From assembly GCA_019638495.1 (NCBI GenBank), contig JAHBTQ010000001.1, positions 558,001-622,000 on the forward strand: a DNA stretch of 64,000 bases, in the 5' to 3' direction. The position numbers were made by a program, and so were the translations under genes. Below the pieces are notes generated by a model. It was not told the origin of the DNA. It searched no databases and saw only the letters and a list, made by a program, of their open reading frames with translations. Below are positions 1-8,592 of this stretch, in pieces. Position 1 is the stretch's first letter. Every line of letters starts with the position of its first letter. This stretch comes from Taibaiella sp. GTDB taxonomy: Bacteria; Bacteroidota; Bacteroidia; Chitinophagales; Chitinophagaceae.

Positions 1-58
1 GTCGCGACCAGGATTGCAGAACGGTGCAACATCACAAAACGTTAAGCAGAATAATAAT

Positions 59-1576
59 CTATTTTGTTTCGCTGGCGCCTATCCTGTTCAGGCCCGACTT
101 TGCCTGCTGGTCTATAGAGTTCTGGAAGTCGTGCGGTGGCATATTCAGGCAATCATTGTAGGCCTCCGCGGCTTCCTTGTTCATTGCCAGCAGCTCATAT
201 ATCTTGCCCATATGCAGCGCAGCGCGCGCAGCAAACTGCTCGTGCCGGCCCTTGCCTTCAGCTATTGCCTGTCGGTATTCATTAAGTGCCCTGGTAAAGT
301 AAGTTCCGTTGCCGGGCCTGGCTGCTGTCTCTTCATACACCCTGCCCAGGCGAAAATGGTATTCAGCTTTATCCGCAGGGTTGTCAAGCTCACTCTTGTT
401 CACGGTTTGCAGAATGGTTAATGCCTTGTCAGCATAGCCTCCTTCTATCAGCAGCCTGGCCTGCAGCAACGACTTGTTGGGCCAATGGCCTGATTCGGCA
501 AATCGCTGGGCTTGTTTATCAGCGTCGAGGCGGGCAGTGCCTGTCCTCGTTATCTGCTTGCGGCATAGCTCAGCCTTCTCCGGATTGCCGGAAACATACC
601 ATGCAAAAGCCATTCGTTGCCACGAGTCCTTGATGAAGATATCGCTGTTGTTGTTCTTAAGGTAACGGTCAAAGTAATAGGTGCTGCCAGAATCACAGCG
701 AGTTAGCAAGGCCATACCCATCTGGTAGTCGAAGATGGGATACCTGCCAAAGTCTTCCTCCTTAGCAGCACTACGCAAGGCATCAACAGCCTCATCAGAC
801 TTACGGTAGTCCAGCGCAATATTCGCTTTCACAAAGGTGTGCAGCAGATTGTGTTGCATAGCAAACCTGCCAGACTCCAATATGTTCCATACCTCCTTTT
901 GCTCCGCCAGCAAATAAAAGCGTGCATAGAGGTAGTAGAGCACAGTTTCGGTATATAGAGGTTCTGCAGCACTGTGCGTGTTTACAAAATCGCCCAGCAT
1001 GCGTGTCCCATTCTTAACACTGCCCTTCATGCCAAATACGGACGCTAGCCACTTGTAGCTGTTTGGCAGCGAGCCCACTACCGCCTCCTGCAGACCGGCA
1101 ATCACGTTATTATGCTCAAACGCGGGGAACGCTTTCTGGTTCTCACGCAGTAGTGTGAATGACTTGCGAAAGTTGAAGGCAGCTTTGTACTGCTCGCCGA
1201 AACGGATATTGATGATGGCTCGGTGCAGGTACATGCCCGCATTGCAAAACCGGTACCACGGCGAGCCCGGGTCTCCCTTTGCCAGCAGGTCCATCCTCTT
1301 TTTCATGTTACCGGCACGTGCGGCATAGTCAGCCAGGTTACAGTTCACCAGCAGCAGTATACAGTCCTCGTAATCTGCCAGGTACACTGCCATCAGGTTA
1401 CCGGGATTTGCTTTTTGCTCCTGTGTTATTATGCGATGACCCTCATCCAGGTGCAATGCCAGAAATTGATTGTATGCACGCGCACAATTGTCCGTGTAGG
1501 TGTAGGTATACGGCCCTCCTGCGTGCACCGCCAAAGGCAGGATAAGAAGTGAAAGCCAAAGGATGAGACGGTGCAT
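59..1576 (-). CDS. Secreted tetratricopeptide-repeat protein (unknown role)
   Basis: A 505-residue protein opening with a short charged stretch and a hydrophobic segment ending in VHAG, which reads as a cleavable signal peptide, so the product is probably periplasmic. The body is almost entirely alpha-helical with TPR-like A/W-G-Y-A spacings; the clearest units are near the C-terminus, around the ADKALTILQTVNK, AEYHFRLGRVYEE and AARAALHMGKIYELLAMNKEAAEAYNDCL stretches. No catalytic motif is visible. It is the second gene of a same-strand pair, 33 nt after the class V aminotransferase gene, so co-transcription is plausible. TPR arrays act as protein-binding scaffolds; the partner cannot be told from sequence. 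Confidence is high that it is a gene and low on function. Confidence 0.85.
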   Translation of the reverse strand: MHRLILWLSLLILPLAVHAGGPYTYTYTDNCARAYNQFLALHLDEGHRIITQEQKANPGNLMAVYLADYEDCILLLVNCNLADYAARAGNMKKRMDLLAKGDPGSPWYRFCNAGMYLHRAIINIRFGEQYKAAFNFRKSFTLLRENQKAFPAFEHNNVIAGLQEAVVGSLPNSYKWLASVFGMKGSVKNGTRMLGDFVNTHSAAEPLYTETVLYYLYARFYLLAEQKEVWNILESGRFAMQHNLLHTFVKANIALDYRKSDEAVDALRSAAKEEDFGRYPIFDYQMGMALLTRCDSGSTYYFDRYLKNNNSDIFIKDSWQRMAFAWYVSGNPEKAELCRKQITRTGTARLDADKQAQRFAESGHWPNKSLLQARLLIEGGYADKALTILQTVNKSELDNPADKAEYHFRLGRVYEETAARPGNGTYFTRALNEYRQAIAEGKGRHEQFAARAALHMGKIYELLAMNKEAAEAYNDCLNMPPHDFQNSIDQQAKSGLNRIGASETK

Positions 1577-1609
1577 ATTGTAAAGATAATGCTATAACAA
1601 ATATCTGCT

Positions 1610-2674
1610 TTAGCGGTAAAAGGTTCTAATACACCCGGCCAGTGCGGTCACTTCGTCTTCCTTGTTGTAGAAGTGAGTACTCACGCGCAACATGCCATTT
1701 CGGCGTGTCACTACGAATCCGCTTGTGTGTATATGCTCGCCCAGGCCATTTTCGTCCTTCATCAACACGATAGGGGAACGATTTTGCATAGTGCGGTCTC
1801 CAAGCAGCTGCACTGGAGCATCGCCCAATTCCTGCAGGAACAGCTGCATCAGGCTCAGGTTGTGACGAGCTATCTCTGGCAGTCCTGTCCTGTTCTTTTC
1901 AGCAATGGCATGCGCAACAATGTTCAGACCAAACATGTTGGGACTGCCCGGTTCATAGCTGATAACAGATGGCTCATACCCCCAATTCCCCTCGCGCATC
2001 TTGTAGCTATTGTGCCCGCCCACCACGGGCTGATACCTGCTCATGAATGCGTCAGTAAGGTAAAGAGTACCATTGCCAAATCCTGCATTCATCCACTTAT
2101 AGTGGCTGGCGGCAAAAACATCTACAGGCAACTGCGAGAGGTTTATGGTGCATGCACCTAATGACTGTGTACCGTCTACAATAAACAATACACCTTTTTC
2201 GCGGCAAAGGTTCCCGATATACTCCAAGTCCAGTTTATAGCCCGATGTCCACTGTACGTGACTTATCGCCACTATATCGATTGCATTTGACGTGATTGCT
2301 TTTTCAATAGCAGGCACATCTATGTTGAAGCCGTCTGGTGCGTCTACCCAGGTGATGTCGAAATTATTGATCCGGAAGGGTTCCAGCAGAGAAGGGTAGT
2401 CATGTTTGTAGAGCAGCACACGCTCATTACCCTTCAGTGACTGCACTATTGCGTTCATTGCCCAGGAGAAATTGGGCACCATAGCCACATTTGCCGTGGG
2501 CGCACCTATGAAATCAGCAATAACGCCCCGAATACGGCTTTCCTCATTCATTCGCCAAACTTCTGACACACCGCTGGCATTGTCAGCAAACGCAGCATAA
2601 AGTTCATTGCCGGCGGCAAGTGACTCCGGTGATATAAGACCACATGACGCAGTATTGAGATAGATGGATGACAT
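1610..2674 (-). CDS. Class V aminotransferase family PLP enzyme
   Basis: PLP-dependent fold-type I enzyme of the aminotransferase class V family (cysteine desulfurase / isopenicillin N epimerase-like / kynureninase-like). Visible landmarks are an N-terminal IYLNTASCG strand, the cofactor aspartate in LFIVDGTQSLGA and the probable Schiff-base lysine in AASHYKWMNAGFG, in the order and spacing expected. The C-terminal half has GMLRVSTHFYNKEDEV, the usual small-domain ending (R-x-S-x-x-x-Y-N). The open frame extends six codons upstream to 2692; the internal ATG at 2674 (MSSIYLNTAS) fits family N-termini better. It lies just after the tuf terminator, so it is transcribed separately from tuf and probably together with the TPR gene downstream. 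The substrate is unknown; there are no Suf/Isc neighbours, so a dedicated Fe-S role is unlikely. Confidence 0.85.
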   Translation of the reverse strand: MSSIYLNTASCGLISPESLAAGNELYAAFADNASGVSEVWRMNEESRIRGVIADFIGAPTANVAMVPNFSWAMNAIVQSLKGNERVLLYKHDYPSLLEPFRINNFDITWVDAPDGFNIDVPAIEKAITSNAIDIVAISHVQWTSGYKLDLEYIGNLCREKGVLFIVDGTQSLGACTINLSQLPVDVFAASHYKWMNAGFGNGTLYLTDAFMSRYQPVVGGHNSYKMREGNWGYEPSVISYEPGSPNMFGLNIVAHAIAEKNRTGLPEIARHNLSLMQLFLQELGDAPVQLLGDRTMQNRSPIVLMKDENGLGEHIHTSGFVVTRRNGMLRVSTHFYNKEDEVTALAGCIRTFYR

Positions 2675-2742
2675 GGAAGGATGTTTCGGCAAATATCAGC
2701 AATGTTTAAGAACATAAACCAATGCGAGATTGCTCCAAAAAC

Positions 2743-2772
2743 AAAATCGCCCCGGACATCCGGGGCGATTTT
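2743..2772 (-). terminator. Rho-independent terminator of tuf
   Basis: Near-perfect inverted repeat with GC-rich arms (ATCGCCCCGG / CCGGGGCGAT), a short loop and flanking A/T runs on both sides, 25 nt beyond the tuf stop. On the minus strand the stem is followed by a T-rich stretch. It separates tuf from the aminotransferase gene. Confidence 0.85.
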
Positions 2773-2796
2773 TATTTATTCTTAGTATCGCTAAGA

Positions 2797-3984
2797 TTAC
2801 TTGATGATCTCAGTAACCTGACCAGCGCCTACTGTACGGCCACCTTCGCGGATCGCGAACTTCAGACCTTTTTCCATCGCGATTGGTGCGATCAGCTTTA
2901 CAGTCAGGTTCACGTTATCGCCAGGCATTACCATTTCCACACCATCAGGCAGAGAGCATTCGCCCGTTACGTCTGTAGTACGGAAGTAGAACTGTGGACG
3001 GTACTTGTTGAAGAATGGAGTGTGACGGCCACCTTCTTCTTTGCTCAGTACATAAACTTCACCTTTGAAGTCTGTGTGCGGAGTGATGCTCTTAGGAGCG
3101 CAGATAACCATACCACGACGGATATCTTTCTTGTCGATACCACGGAGCAGCAGACCAGCGTTGTCACCAGCCTCACCACGGTCAAGAAGCTTCTTAAACA
3201 TTTCCACACCTGTACATGTAGAAGTAAGAGCTGCTTCGTTGAAACCAACGATCTCAACGTTGTCACCAACTTTGATAACACCGCGCTCGATACGGCCTGT
3301 AGCAACTGTACCGCGACCAGTGATCGTGAACACGTCTTCTACTGACATCAGGAATGCCTGGTCGATTGGACGCGGAGGCAGTGGGATGTAAGTATCAACA
3401 GCTTCCATCAGATCTTCTACAGCCTTAACCCACTTAGCGTCGCCAGCGAGTGCGCCTGTAGCAGAACCCTGGATGATTGGTGTGTTGTCACCATCATATT
3501 CATACTTGCTCAGGAGGTCACGGATTTCCATTTCCACCAGCTCAAGGATCTCAGCGTCTTCAACAAGGTCAACCTTGTTCATGAACACCACGATACGAGG
3601 TACACCTACCTGGCGAGCCAGAAGGATGTGCTCTTTAGTCTGTGGCATTGGACCATCTGTAGCCGCAACCACCAGTATAGCGCCGTCCATCTGGGCAGCA
3701 CCTGTAATCATGTTCTTTACGTAGTCAGCGTGACCCGGGCAATCTACGTGTGCGTAGTGACGGTTAGCTGTTTCGTATTCTACGTGTGCAGTATTGATGG
3801 TGATACCACGCTCTTTTTCTTCAGGAGCAGCGTCAATTTCATCATATCCCTTCTTTTCTGCCAAACCCTTATTCGCCAGAATTGTTGTGATTGCTGCTGT
3901 GAGTGTTGTCTTACCATGGTCAACGTGGCCGATGGTACCGATGTTTACGTGGGGTTTCTCCCTCTTAAAGGTCTCTTTTGCCAT
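2797..3984 (-). CDS. tuf: Translation elongation factor Tu
   Basis: EF-Tu, the GTPase that delivers aminoacyl-tRNA to the ribosome. At 395 residues it has the family's standard length. All G-domain motifs are present: GHVDHGKT (G1), RGITINTA (G2), DCPGHADY (G3, with the catalytic His), NKVDLV (G4) and the GSATGAL region (G5), followed by beta-barrel domains 2 and 3 ending in [11 protein letters not shown]. The protein is intact. On the same strand upstream lie a membrane-protein gene and then tRNA-Thr, Gly, Tyr and Thr, so the gene sits at the end of the ancient tRNA-tufB arrangement. A TATATTTG element about 55 nt upstream suggests its own promoter. There is no secE/nusG/rplK downstream; a strong terminator follows instead. 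Confidence 0.99.
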   Translation of the reverse strand: MAKETFKREKPHVNIGTIGHVDHGKTTLTAAITTILANKGLAEKKGYDEIDAAPEEKERGITINTAHVEYETANRHYAHVDCPGHADYVKNMITGAAQMDGAILVVAATDGPMPQTKEHILLARQVGVPRIVVFMNKVDLVEDAEILELVEMEIRDLLSKYEYDGDNTPIIQGSATGALAGDAKWVKAVEDLMEAVDTYIPLPPRPIDQAFLMSVEDVFTITGRGTVATGRIERGVIKVGDNVEIVGFNEAALTSTCTGVEMFKKLLDRGEAGDNAGLLLRGIDKKDIRRGMVICAPKSITPHTDFKGEVYVLSKEEGGRHTPFFNKYRPQFYFRTTDVTGECSLPDGVEMVMPGDNVNLTVKLIAPIAMEKGLKFAIREGGRTVGAGQVTEIIK

Positions 3985-4039
3985 TTTTATTTGTTTTGAT
4001 ATTAATTAAGAGATTGTGCTTTTAGTTTTAAAAAGTGTG

Positions 4040-4047
4040 CAAATATA
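4040..4047 (-). promoter_or_regulatory. Bacteroidota -7 element upstream of tuf
   Basis: Minus-strand TATATTTG matches the Bacteroidota housekeeping -7 consensus TAnnTTTG. A TTTTG lies 16 nt further upstream as a possible -33 element. The predicted start would leave a leader of about 50 nt before the tuf ATG at 3984. Confidence 0.5.
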
Positions 4048-4073
4048 AACTTATTTTTCGCTCCAAAATAAAT

Positions 4074-5099
4074 TTATTTTTCTGCGCCCGCATATCGCAC
4101 TGCGAGCTCTCTGAACGCCAATCCCGTAAAGAGACAGAGCAGGGGCATCATGAGGTAAAACATGCGTTCCTGGTTTGAATTCATGATAAGATGAACGCCC
4201 ACTACCAGGCAATATCCCAGCATATACCAGCGAAACATTGCTTTGCCAGAAGCCCTGTACGAAGGTAGCCTCAATGCAGCAAGCACAAAGACGATCCAAA
4301 GGCTTATGTTTGAGAATATGTCATACATGCCATGCGCACTAAACAGGCGGCCTACTGTTTCCCGCATATAACCAATATGTGCCACATCTGCCGCAATGCC
4401 TTCGCCGGTAGCAGTATGGAGTAAATAGTGATCATACATATATCTAAAAGAGAACACCAGAATGCCCGACAAACCAAAATAAATTACCTGTCGCCAGCGG
4501 GGAACATGGCTGAATATGAATATTACAGGGGCAATAAAAAGAAATGCCTCCTTAGAGAAAGGGCCAATAAATATGGCGGCAGCAATAATAGCTTCATTTT
4601 TCTCCTGGATGCCTACCAGCACCGACACCAGCACCAGGAAGTATAAAGACTCTACAATGGGCATTCCTGCAAAATAGGGCGTCCACCTGCAGGTAAGCAT
4701 TACCAATAGCCCCGCAAGTGCCCATAAAGGCCTGAGCCCCAATGAACGAGAGAGACGGTATATCATAACACCCGCCAGGCTCATCAGCAGGCAATTCACC
4801 AGGTAAAAACTCATTCCCAGTGGAAAATCTCCCGGGAACGATTGTGGCCGAAGTACATTGAACGCCTTTCCAAACACTAAATGAACGCCTGCAGCCATAA
4901 CCGGCACTACCGGACGATAGCGTCTTATTGGACTTTGGTTGAAATCGCCACGGGCTACCCCCATATACGTCTGGCAATCAACACAGGAGTCCTGCTCATA
5001 ATTATCCATGAGAGAAAATGCGGGGCCATGGATCGCCGCCAGGCAAAACAGGAACACAAGCATATACTCGTGTAGCAGGAATTTCTTTAGCTTATCCAA
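4074..5099 (-). CDS. Polytopic membrane protein, GT-C glycosyltransferase-like
   Basis: A 341-residue integral membrane protein with roughly eight to ten hydrophobic segments. The first loop after TM1 contains acidic residues followed by a YRPVVP stretch (about residues 34-70), an arrangement seen in GT-C type polyprenyl-phosphate-sugar transferases and uncharacterised relatives. A basic NSNQERMF segment precedes the last TM. These resemblances suggest, but do not prove, a lipid-linked sugar transferase. It sits between the tRNA cluster and tuf, a position normally empty in this conserved operon, so it looks like an insertion. The -7 element upstream is weak (TACATTTA, 5118-5125). I do not recognise a named family. 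Confidence 0.75.
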   Translation of the reverse strand: MDKLKKFLLHEYMLVFLFCLAAIHGPAFSLMDNYEQDSCVDCQTYMGVARGDFNQSPIRRYRPVVPVMAAGVHLVFGKAFNVLRPQSFPGDFPLGMSFYLVNCLLMSLAGVMIYRLSRSLGLRPLWALAGLLVMLTCRWTPYFAGMPIVESLYFLVLVSVLVGIQEKNEAIIAAAIFIGPFSKEAFLFIAPVIFIFSHVPRWRQVIYFGLSGILVFSFRYMYDHYLLHTATGEGIAADVAHIGYMRETVGRLFSAHGMYDIFSNISLWIVFVLAALRLPSYRASGKAMFRWYMLGYCLVVGVHLIMNSNQERMFYLMMPLLCLFTGLAFRELAVRYAGAEK

Positions 5100-5217
5100 T
5101 TACAAGGTTAATTGAAGTAAATGTAGGGATGTTTTGCTATGAAACCGATCTGCATGCAGACACAGCAAGCATGTTATTACTCCAAACAGAAAAATACAGT
5201 AAAATAAAAAGGAGAAA

Positions 5218-5320
5218 ATGAGCTGTTGAGCAGTCCCGATAACTATCGGGAGAACTGCCGACCTTCCCGATCACCATCGGGATGCTCTACGCTGAATTAC
5301 AATAAAAAGAGGAAAAGAAA
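5218..5320 (-). repeat. tRNA-Thr-derived tandem unit 1 (103 bp) with two palindromic inserts
   Basis: First of two 103-bp direct tandem units that align with the true tRNA-Thr(GGT) gene just beyond them. On the minus strand the D-arm (TAATTCAGCGTAGAGCA) and the 3' acceptor half (CTGCTCAACAGC) are recognisable. The anticodon arm is replaced by an 18-nt palindrome of the form TCCCGAT-N4-ATCGGGA (5265-5282) and the T-loop by a second one (5234-5251). The 5' acceptor strand is eroded. It is unlikely to form a functional tRNA. Confidence 0.8.
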
Positions 5321-5423
5321 ATGAGCTGTTGAGCAGTCCCGATAGCTATCGGGAGAACTGCCGACCTTCCCGATCACCATCGGGATGCTCTACGCTGAAT
5401 TACAATAAAAAGAGGAAAAGAAA
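5321..5423 (-). repeat. tRNA-Thr-derived tandem unit 2 (103 bp) with two palindromic inserts
   Basis: Second 103-bp unit, immediately adjoining unit 1 and identical except for one base in the loop of the first palindrome (A to G, about position 5345). The palindromes are at 5337-5354 and 5368-5385. The same 103-nt phase continues into the real tRNA-Thr gene at 5427, so all three are products of one tandem amplification followed by divergence. Confidence 0.8.
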
Positions 5424-5426
5424 ATG

Positions 5427-5498
<72 letters not shown>

Positions 5499-5565
5499 TT
5501 TGGTTTCTTAAGTAGCCCCGGTGAGACTACACAACAGCTTGAATGAGGAAAGAGCTCAAAAAATG

Positions 5566-5638
5566 AGCGGGAGACGAGGCTCGAACCCGCGACCTACAGC
5601 TTGGAAGGCTGTCGCTCTACCAACTGAGCTACTCCCGC
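5566..5638 (-). tRNA. tRNA-Gly(TCC)
   Basis: A 73-nt cloverleaf with acceptor GCGGGAG/CTCCCGC-type pairing, D-arm AGCTCAGTTGGTAGAGC, anticodon stem ACAGC/GCTGT with loop CTTCCAA (anticodon TCC) and a canonical GGTTCGAGCC T-arm. It lies between tRNA-Tyr and tRNA-Thr(GGT) on the same strand, equivalent to glyT. Confidence 0.95.
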
Positions 5639-5643
5639 TTATT

Positions 5644-5677
5644 CAGTTTGCAGTTGCTATTAAGCAACTGCAAACTG
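5644..5677. other. Perfect 15-bp hairpin between tRNA-Gly and tRNA-Tyr
   Basis: A 15-nt arm, CAGTTTGCAGTTGCT, a 4-nt ATTA loop, then its exact complement. It fills almost the whole 43-nt spacer between the two tRNA genes. No T-run follows, so it is not a classic terminator. A processing signal in the precursor is possible. Confidence 0.8.
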
Positions 5678-5681
5678 TGTG

Positions 5682-5765
5682 TGGGCACAGAAGGATTCGA
5701 ACCTCCGAAGTCGAAAGACGGCAGATTTACAGTCTGCTCACGTTGACCGCTTGTGGAATGTGCCC
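5682..5765 (-). tRNA. tRNA-Tyr(GTA)
   Basis: An 84-nt class II tRNA with acceptor GGGCACA/TGTGCCC, a long variable arm (CCGTCTTTCGACTTCGG), anticodon stem GCAGA/TCTGC with loop CTGTAAA (anticodon GTA), and discriminator A. It occupies the tyrU position of the conserved cluster. Confidence 0.95.
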
Positions 5766-5851
5766 GTTTTAAAACGCAAAAAGTAAAAAGGAAAAAGTAA
5801 ATCCTTAATATGCTGTTTTTACTTTTTAATTTTTACTTTTTAGATTTCAAG

Positions 5852-5924
5852 AGCCACTTGCCGGAGTCGAACCAGCGACCTACTGATTACAAATCAGTTG
5901 CTCTACCAACTGAGCTAAAGTGGC
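5852..5924 (-). tRNA. tRNA-Thr(TGT)
   Basis: A 73-nt cloverleaf with acceptor GCCACTT/AAGTGGC, anticodon stem ACTGA/TCAGT with loop TTTGTAA (anticodon TGT), and T-arm GGTTCGACTCC. It is the first gene of the tRNA block in transcription order, equivalent to thrU. Confidence 0.95.
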
Positions 5925-6079
5925 TTAAAAAAATAAATGAAAGAACTGTGGTTACTCTTTTCCCGAAAGGGATGGCAAAAGTAGAGAAGAAATCCGCTTT
6001 TGCAAAATTATTTTGGGATTTTTTTTAGAACTTTTTTCCGGCTTTGATTTTGCTCAATTTAACGTGCCAGAGCCGGATA

Positions 6080-6664
6080 TTAGCGTTTACGCATTACAAT
6101 TTTAAAGGTATCGCTTCGCCAGTTGTAAGTAGTGGTGAGACGACGCGTGAACAGCATACCGGTAATTGAGTCGGCATAATACGTTCCCCATCCACCCCGT
6201 ATTTTGTAAGAATCATAGTACATATTCTGAGCTGCCGAAGTATCGATAACGAATACGCTATGGTCTGCGCTGTCCAGGCGGCAAAGCACATTGTTGTAGC
6301 TGGAGTTGTTGTCGAAATTGTAAATGAAGAACGTGGAAAGCGATGCTGACGGCTTTAATTCCATGTCAAAGTGCTTAACCGTGCCGGTCTGGTCTGAAGA
6401 ATCGCTTCCGAGATTGATGAACCATGTTTCCCACATGCCATAAAACTTCTTTACTGTCTTCACCGAGCAATCTGCTCCCTCATAACCGAGGGGGCATACG
6501 CAGCGACCACTATCACAGCGGCCACCATTGCTGCAAATAACGTAATTGCAGGAATATGGGTTATCCTCAAGCGGTTTGGTGCAAGAAGAAAAATTAGAAA
6601 CAGAAAAAATAATCGCCAGAACGCCTATTACAGTAAATACCCAGCCACTATGCTTGCTTACCAT
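6080..6664 (-). CDS. EGF-module lipoprotein, paralogue 1
   Basis: A 194-residue envelope protein. The N-terminus has a TM-like signal ending in NFSSC, a plausible lipobox. Residues about 36-70 form one EGF-like module with the spacing CNYVICSNGGRCDSGRCVC followed by PLGYEGADC. The remaining 120 residues are beta-rich and end in DTFKIVMRKR. Three relatives with the same layout (signal, Cys, a K-D/E-C-linked EGF module, then a beta domain beginning with F-x-G-x-Y/W) occur at 19636, 24417 and 53120 in this window. This member's C-terminal domain is the most diverged. The function is unknown; surface-exposed binding or adhesion is a guess from the EGF module. Confidence 0.8.
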   Translation of the reverse strand: MVSKHSGWVFTVIGVLAIIFSVSNFSSCTKPLEDNPYSCNYVICSNGGRCDSGRCVCPLGYEGADCSVKTVKKFYGMWETWFINLGSDSSDQTGTVKHFDMELKPSASLSTFFIYNFDNNSSYNNVLCRLDSADHSVFVIDTSAAQNMYYDSYKIRGGWGTYYADSITGMLFTRRLTTTYNWRSDTFKIVMRKR

Positions 6665-6761
6665 GGGCTAAATTTAGTTAAAGTTTTCAATTTTGTACTA
6701 TAGGGCCGCAATCTGAAAATTTTGACCCGATGTTGCTTTCAAGGTGACCTTACCGGCTGGT

Positions 6762-8165
6762 TTACATAGACTTTAATTCACTCACAAGTGATTGGAGCAC
6801 TTTTTTAGCATCGCCAAAAAGCATGGACGACTTAGGGCGGAAGAAAAGTTCGTTTTCTATACCCGCATATCCAGGTTTCATACTACGCTTATTCACAATC
6901 ACATGCTCTGCTTTTTCTACCTCCAGTATCGGCATACCATATATTGGGCTCGATGGGTCTTCTTTTGCCGCAGGGTTCACTACGTCGTTGGCACCCAGTA
7001 TGAGTACCACATTCGTGCCACCCATCTGGTCGTTGGCATCTTCCATCTCCAGCAGCTTTTCGTATGGCACATCTGCCTCGGCCAGCAATACGTTCATGTG
7101 ACCAGGCATGCGGCCCGCCACCGGGTGAATGCCGTAAATAACCTCTACGCCTTTTTCGTTCAGTACTTTTTCCAGCTCATGGCAGGTATGCTGGGCCTGT
7201 GCCACCGCAAGACCATATCCCGGAATGATCATCACTTTTGATGCATAGGCCATGAGCGTAGCTGTATCGTTGAGCGATATCTCCTTATAAGCACCCTGCT
7301 CCTTGGCACCTGCAGGTCCGGCAGCCTTTGCACCGCCAAATGAGCCTATCAGTACGTTCTTCAGCGAACGGTTCATTGCCTTACACATAAGGATGGTGAG
7401 GATAGTGCCCGCTGAACCTACGAGGATACCACCCGTAAGCATCACTGGGTTATCGTACAGGAAGCCACCGAAGGCCGCTGCACAACCTGTGAATGAGTTA
7501 AGGAGCGAAATAACCACCGGCATATCGGCACCGCCAATAGGCATTACGAAGAGTATACCGTACATCGCTGCCAGGATAGCGATACCATAAAATAGAGACT
7601 GCCCTGTAGACATGCCGCCAATAACCATGCACGACAGCACTACAATACCACCCAGTATCAGGAAATTCAGTATCTGCCCTGCAGGAATAGTGCGGTCTTT
7701 AATACTACCGTTCAGCTTGCCCCAGGCTATGATACTACCGGCGAATGACACCGTACCTATAACCATGCCCAGCACTATCACAACCATGGTGCCTGTACCA
7801 GATGCCACACCTGAATGCTGCATATGGTGGTACTCAACCATTGATATGAGCATTGCACAGGCGCCACCCATACCATTGAAGAGGCTCACCATCTCAGGCA
7901 TGGCCGTCATCTGCACGCGCTTGGCAGCGAGCGTACCAACAACAGTGCCTATTGCCAGGCCGGCAAATATCCAGACGAAGTTGTGCAGGCCCTGCCCGTT
8001 GGCGTCCTTAAACAGGAAAATAGTAGCGAAAATAGCTATGGTCATGCCCACCGCTGCCACTATATTACCCTTACGGGCACTTTCGGGGTGTGAAAGCATT
8101 TTCAGGCCCATGATGAATGTGATAGACCCGATCAGGTAACTCAACTGTAATATCATGTTTTCCAT
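6762..8165 (-). CDS. pntB: NAD(P) transhydrogenase subunit beta
   Basis: Beta subunit of the proton-translocating NAD(P)+ transhydrogenase, which uses the proton gradient to drive hydride transfer from NADH to NADP+. About nine TM helices precede the cytosolic NADP(H)-binding domain III (about residues 290-467) with the glycine-rich IIPGYGLAVAQAQ motif, IHPVAGRMPGHMNVLLAEADVPY and GANDVVNPAA, all diagnostic. The open frame runs upstream to 8204, but those 13 residues are encoded by an AAATTCC microsatellite from a TTG, so I start at the ATG at 8165 (MENMILQLSYLIG); 8156 is also possible. It is the third subunit of a split pnt operon, separated from pntAb by a disrupted four-helix-bundle ORF. 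Confidence 0.96.
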   Translation of the reverse strand: MENMILQLSYLIGSITFIMGLKMLSHPESARKGNIVAAVGMTIAIFATIFLFKDANGQGLHNFVWIFAGLAIGTVVGTLAAKRVQMTAMPEMVSLFNGMGGACAMLISMVEYHHMQHSGVASGTGTMVVIVLGMVIGTVSFAGSIIAWGKLNGSIKDRTIPAGQILNFLILGGIVVLSCMVIGGMSTGQSLFYGIAILAAMYGILFVMPIGGADMPVVISLLNSFTGCAAAFGGFLYDNPVMLTGGILVGSAGTILTILMCKAMNRSLKNVLIGSFGGAKAAGPAGAKEQGAYKEISLNDTATLMAYASKVMIIPGYGLAVAQAQHTCHELEKVLNEKGVEVIYGIHPVAGRMPGHMNVLLAEADVPYEKLLEMEDANDQMGGTNVVLILGANDVVNPAAKEDPSSPIYGMPILEVEKAEHVIVNKRSMKPGYAGIENELFFRPKSSMLFGDAKKVLQSLVSELKSM

Positions 8166-8181
8166 GTACTGCGAAAATTTT

Positions 8182-8213
8182 AAATTCCAAATTCCAAATT
8201 CCAAATTCCAAAT
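8182..8213. repeat. AAATTCC microsatellite (four tandem copies)
   Basis: Four perfect tandem copies of AAATTCC followed by AAAT, between pntB and the four-helix-bundle ORF. Related AATTCC-rich sequence in inverse orientation lies on the far side of that ORF. Confidence 0.9.
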
Positions 8214-8218
8214 CGGAA

Positions 8219-8550
8219 TTATACTTGCACTTTGTTTATTATCGCGGAGAGGATTCTTCTCAGCTCCTCTGCTTCCTGTTTTAGTCTTGCCTGAATTTCG
8301 TTGTCGCCAACAATCAATTCAAGCCAGAATTGCGTCTCCTTTGCCTCTTTTCTCGCAATTCTTAATCTCATTACCAGATCTTGCTTCCCCAATTTTTCGT
8401 TCGCCTCTATGTAGTTTGCGCCTACCGACGAGGAAGACCTCACCACTGCTTTATATATACAAGGTTAATCGTGTCATGCTCTATAGTTCTACAATAATCT
8501 CTGACCGCCTTCGCAAATCTCAAACACCGCTCCTCCAGCTCATTCGACAC
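8219..8550 (-). pseudogene. Four-helix-bundle (23S rRNA-intervening-sequence/IVP family) protein, frameshifted
   Basis: The 3' frame encodes 75 residues (VVRSSSSVGANYIEANE, then IARKEAKETQFWLELI) that match the four-helix-bundle family known as S23 or 23S rRNA intervening sequence protein, normally about 115-125 residues. The missing N-terminal helix is found in another frame: from a GTG at 8550 it reads SNELEERCLRFAKAVRDYC and then IKQW-stop, and a one-base change near 8443-8450 would join the two into a full-length member. There is no rRNA nearby. It sits inside the pnt operon and is bounded by inverse-oriented AATTCC repeats. The family's biochemical role is unknown. It could be a true pseudogene or a sequencing error. 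Confidence 0.7.
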
Positions 8551-8551
8551 G

Positions 8552-8586
8552 ATTTTGGAATTTGATTTTTGGAAATTGGAATTTTG
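8552..8586. repeat. GGAATTT-rich repeat flanking the four-helix-bundle ORF
   Basis: Contains three imperfect GGAATTT/GGAAATT copies, the reverse complement of the AAATTCC array at 8182-8213. The two arrays bracket the four-helix-bundle ORF as inverted repeats. Confidence 0.7.
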
Positions 8587-8592
8587 TATTTA

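Noticed and set aside
5521..6028. Short plus-strand open frames over the tRNA genes
   Set aside because: They are reverse complements of tRNA-Gly, tRNA-Tyr and tRNA-Thr.
8166..8204. An N-terminal extension of PntB starting at a TTG
   Set aside because: It is encoded by the AAATTCC microsatellite and has no counterpart in the family; the ATG at 8165 fits.
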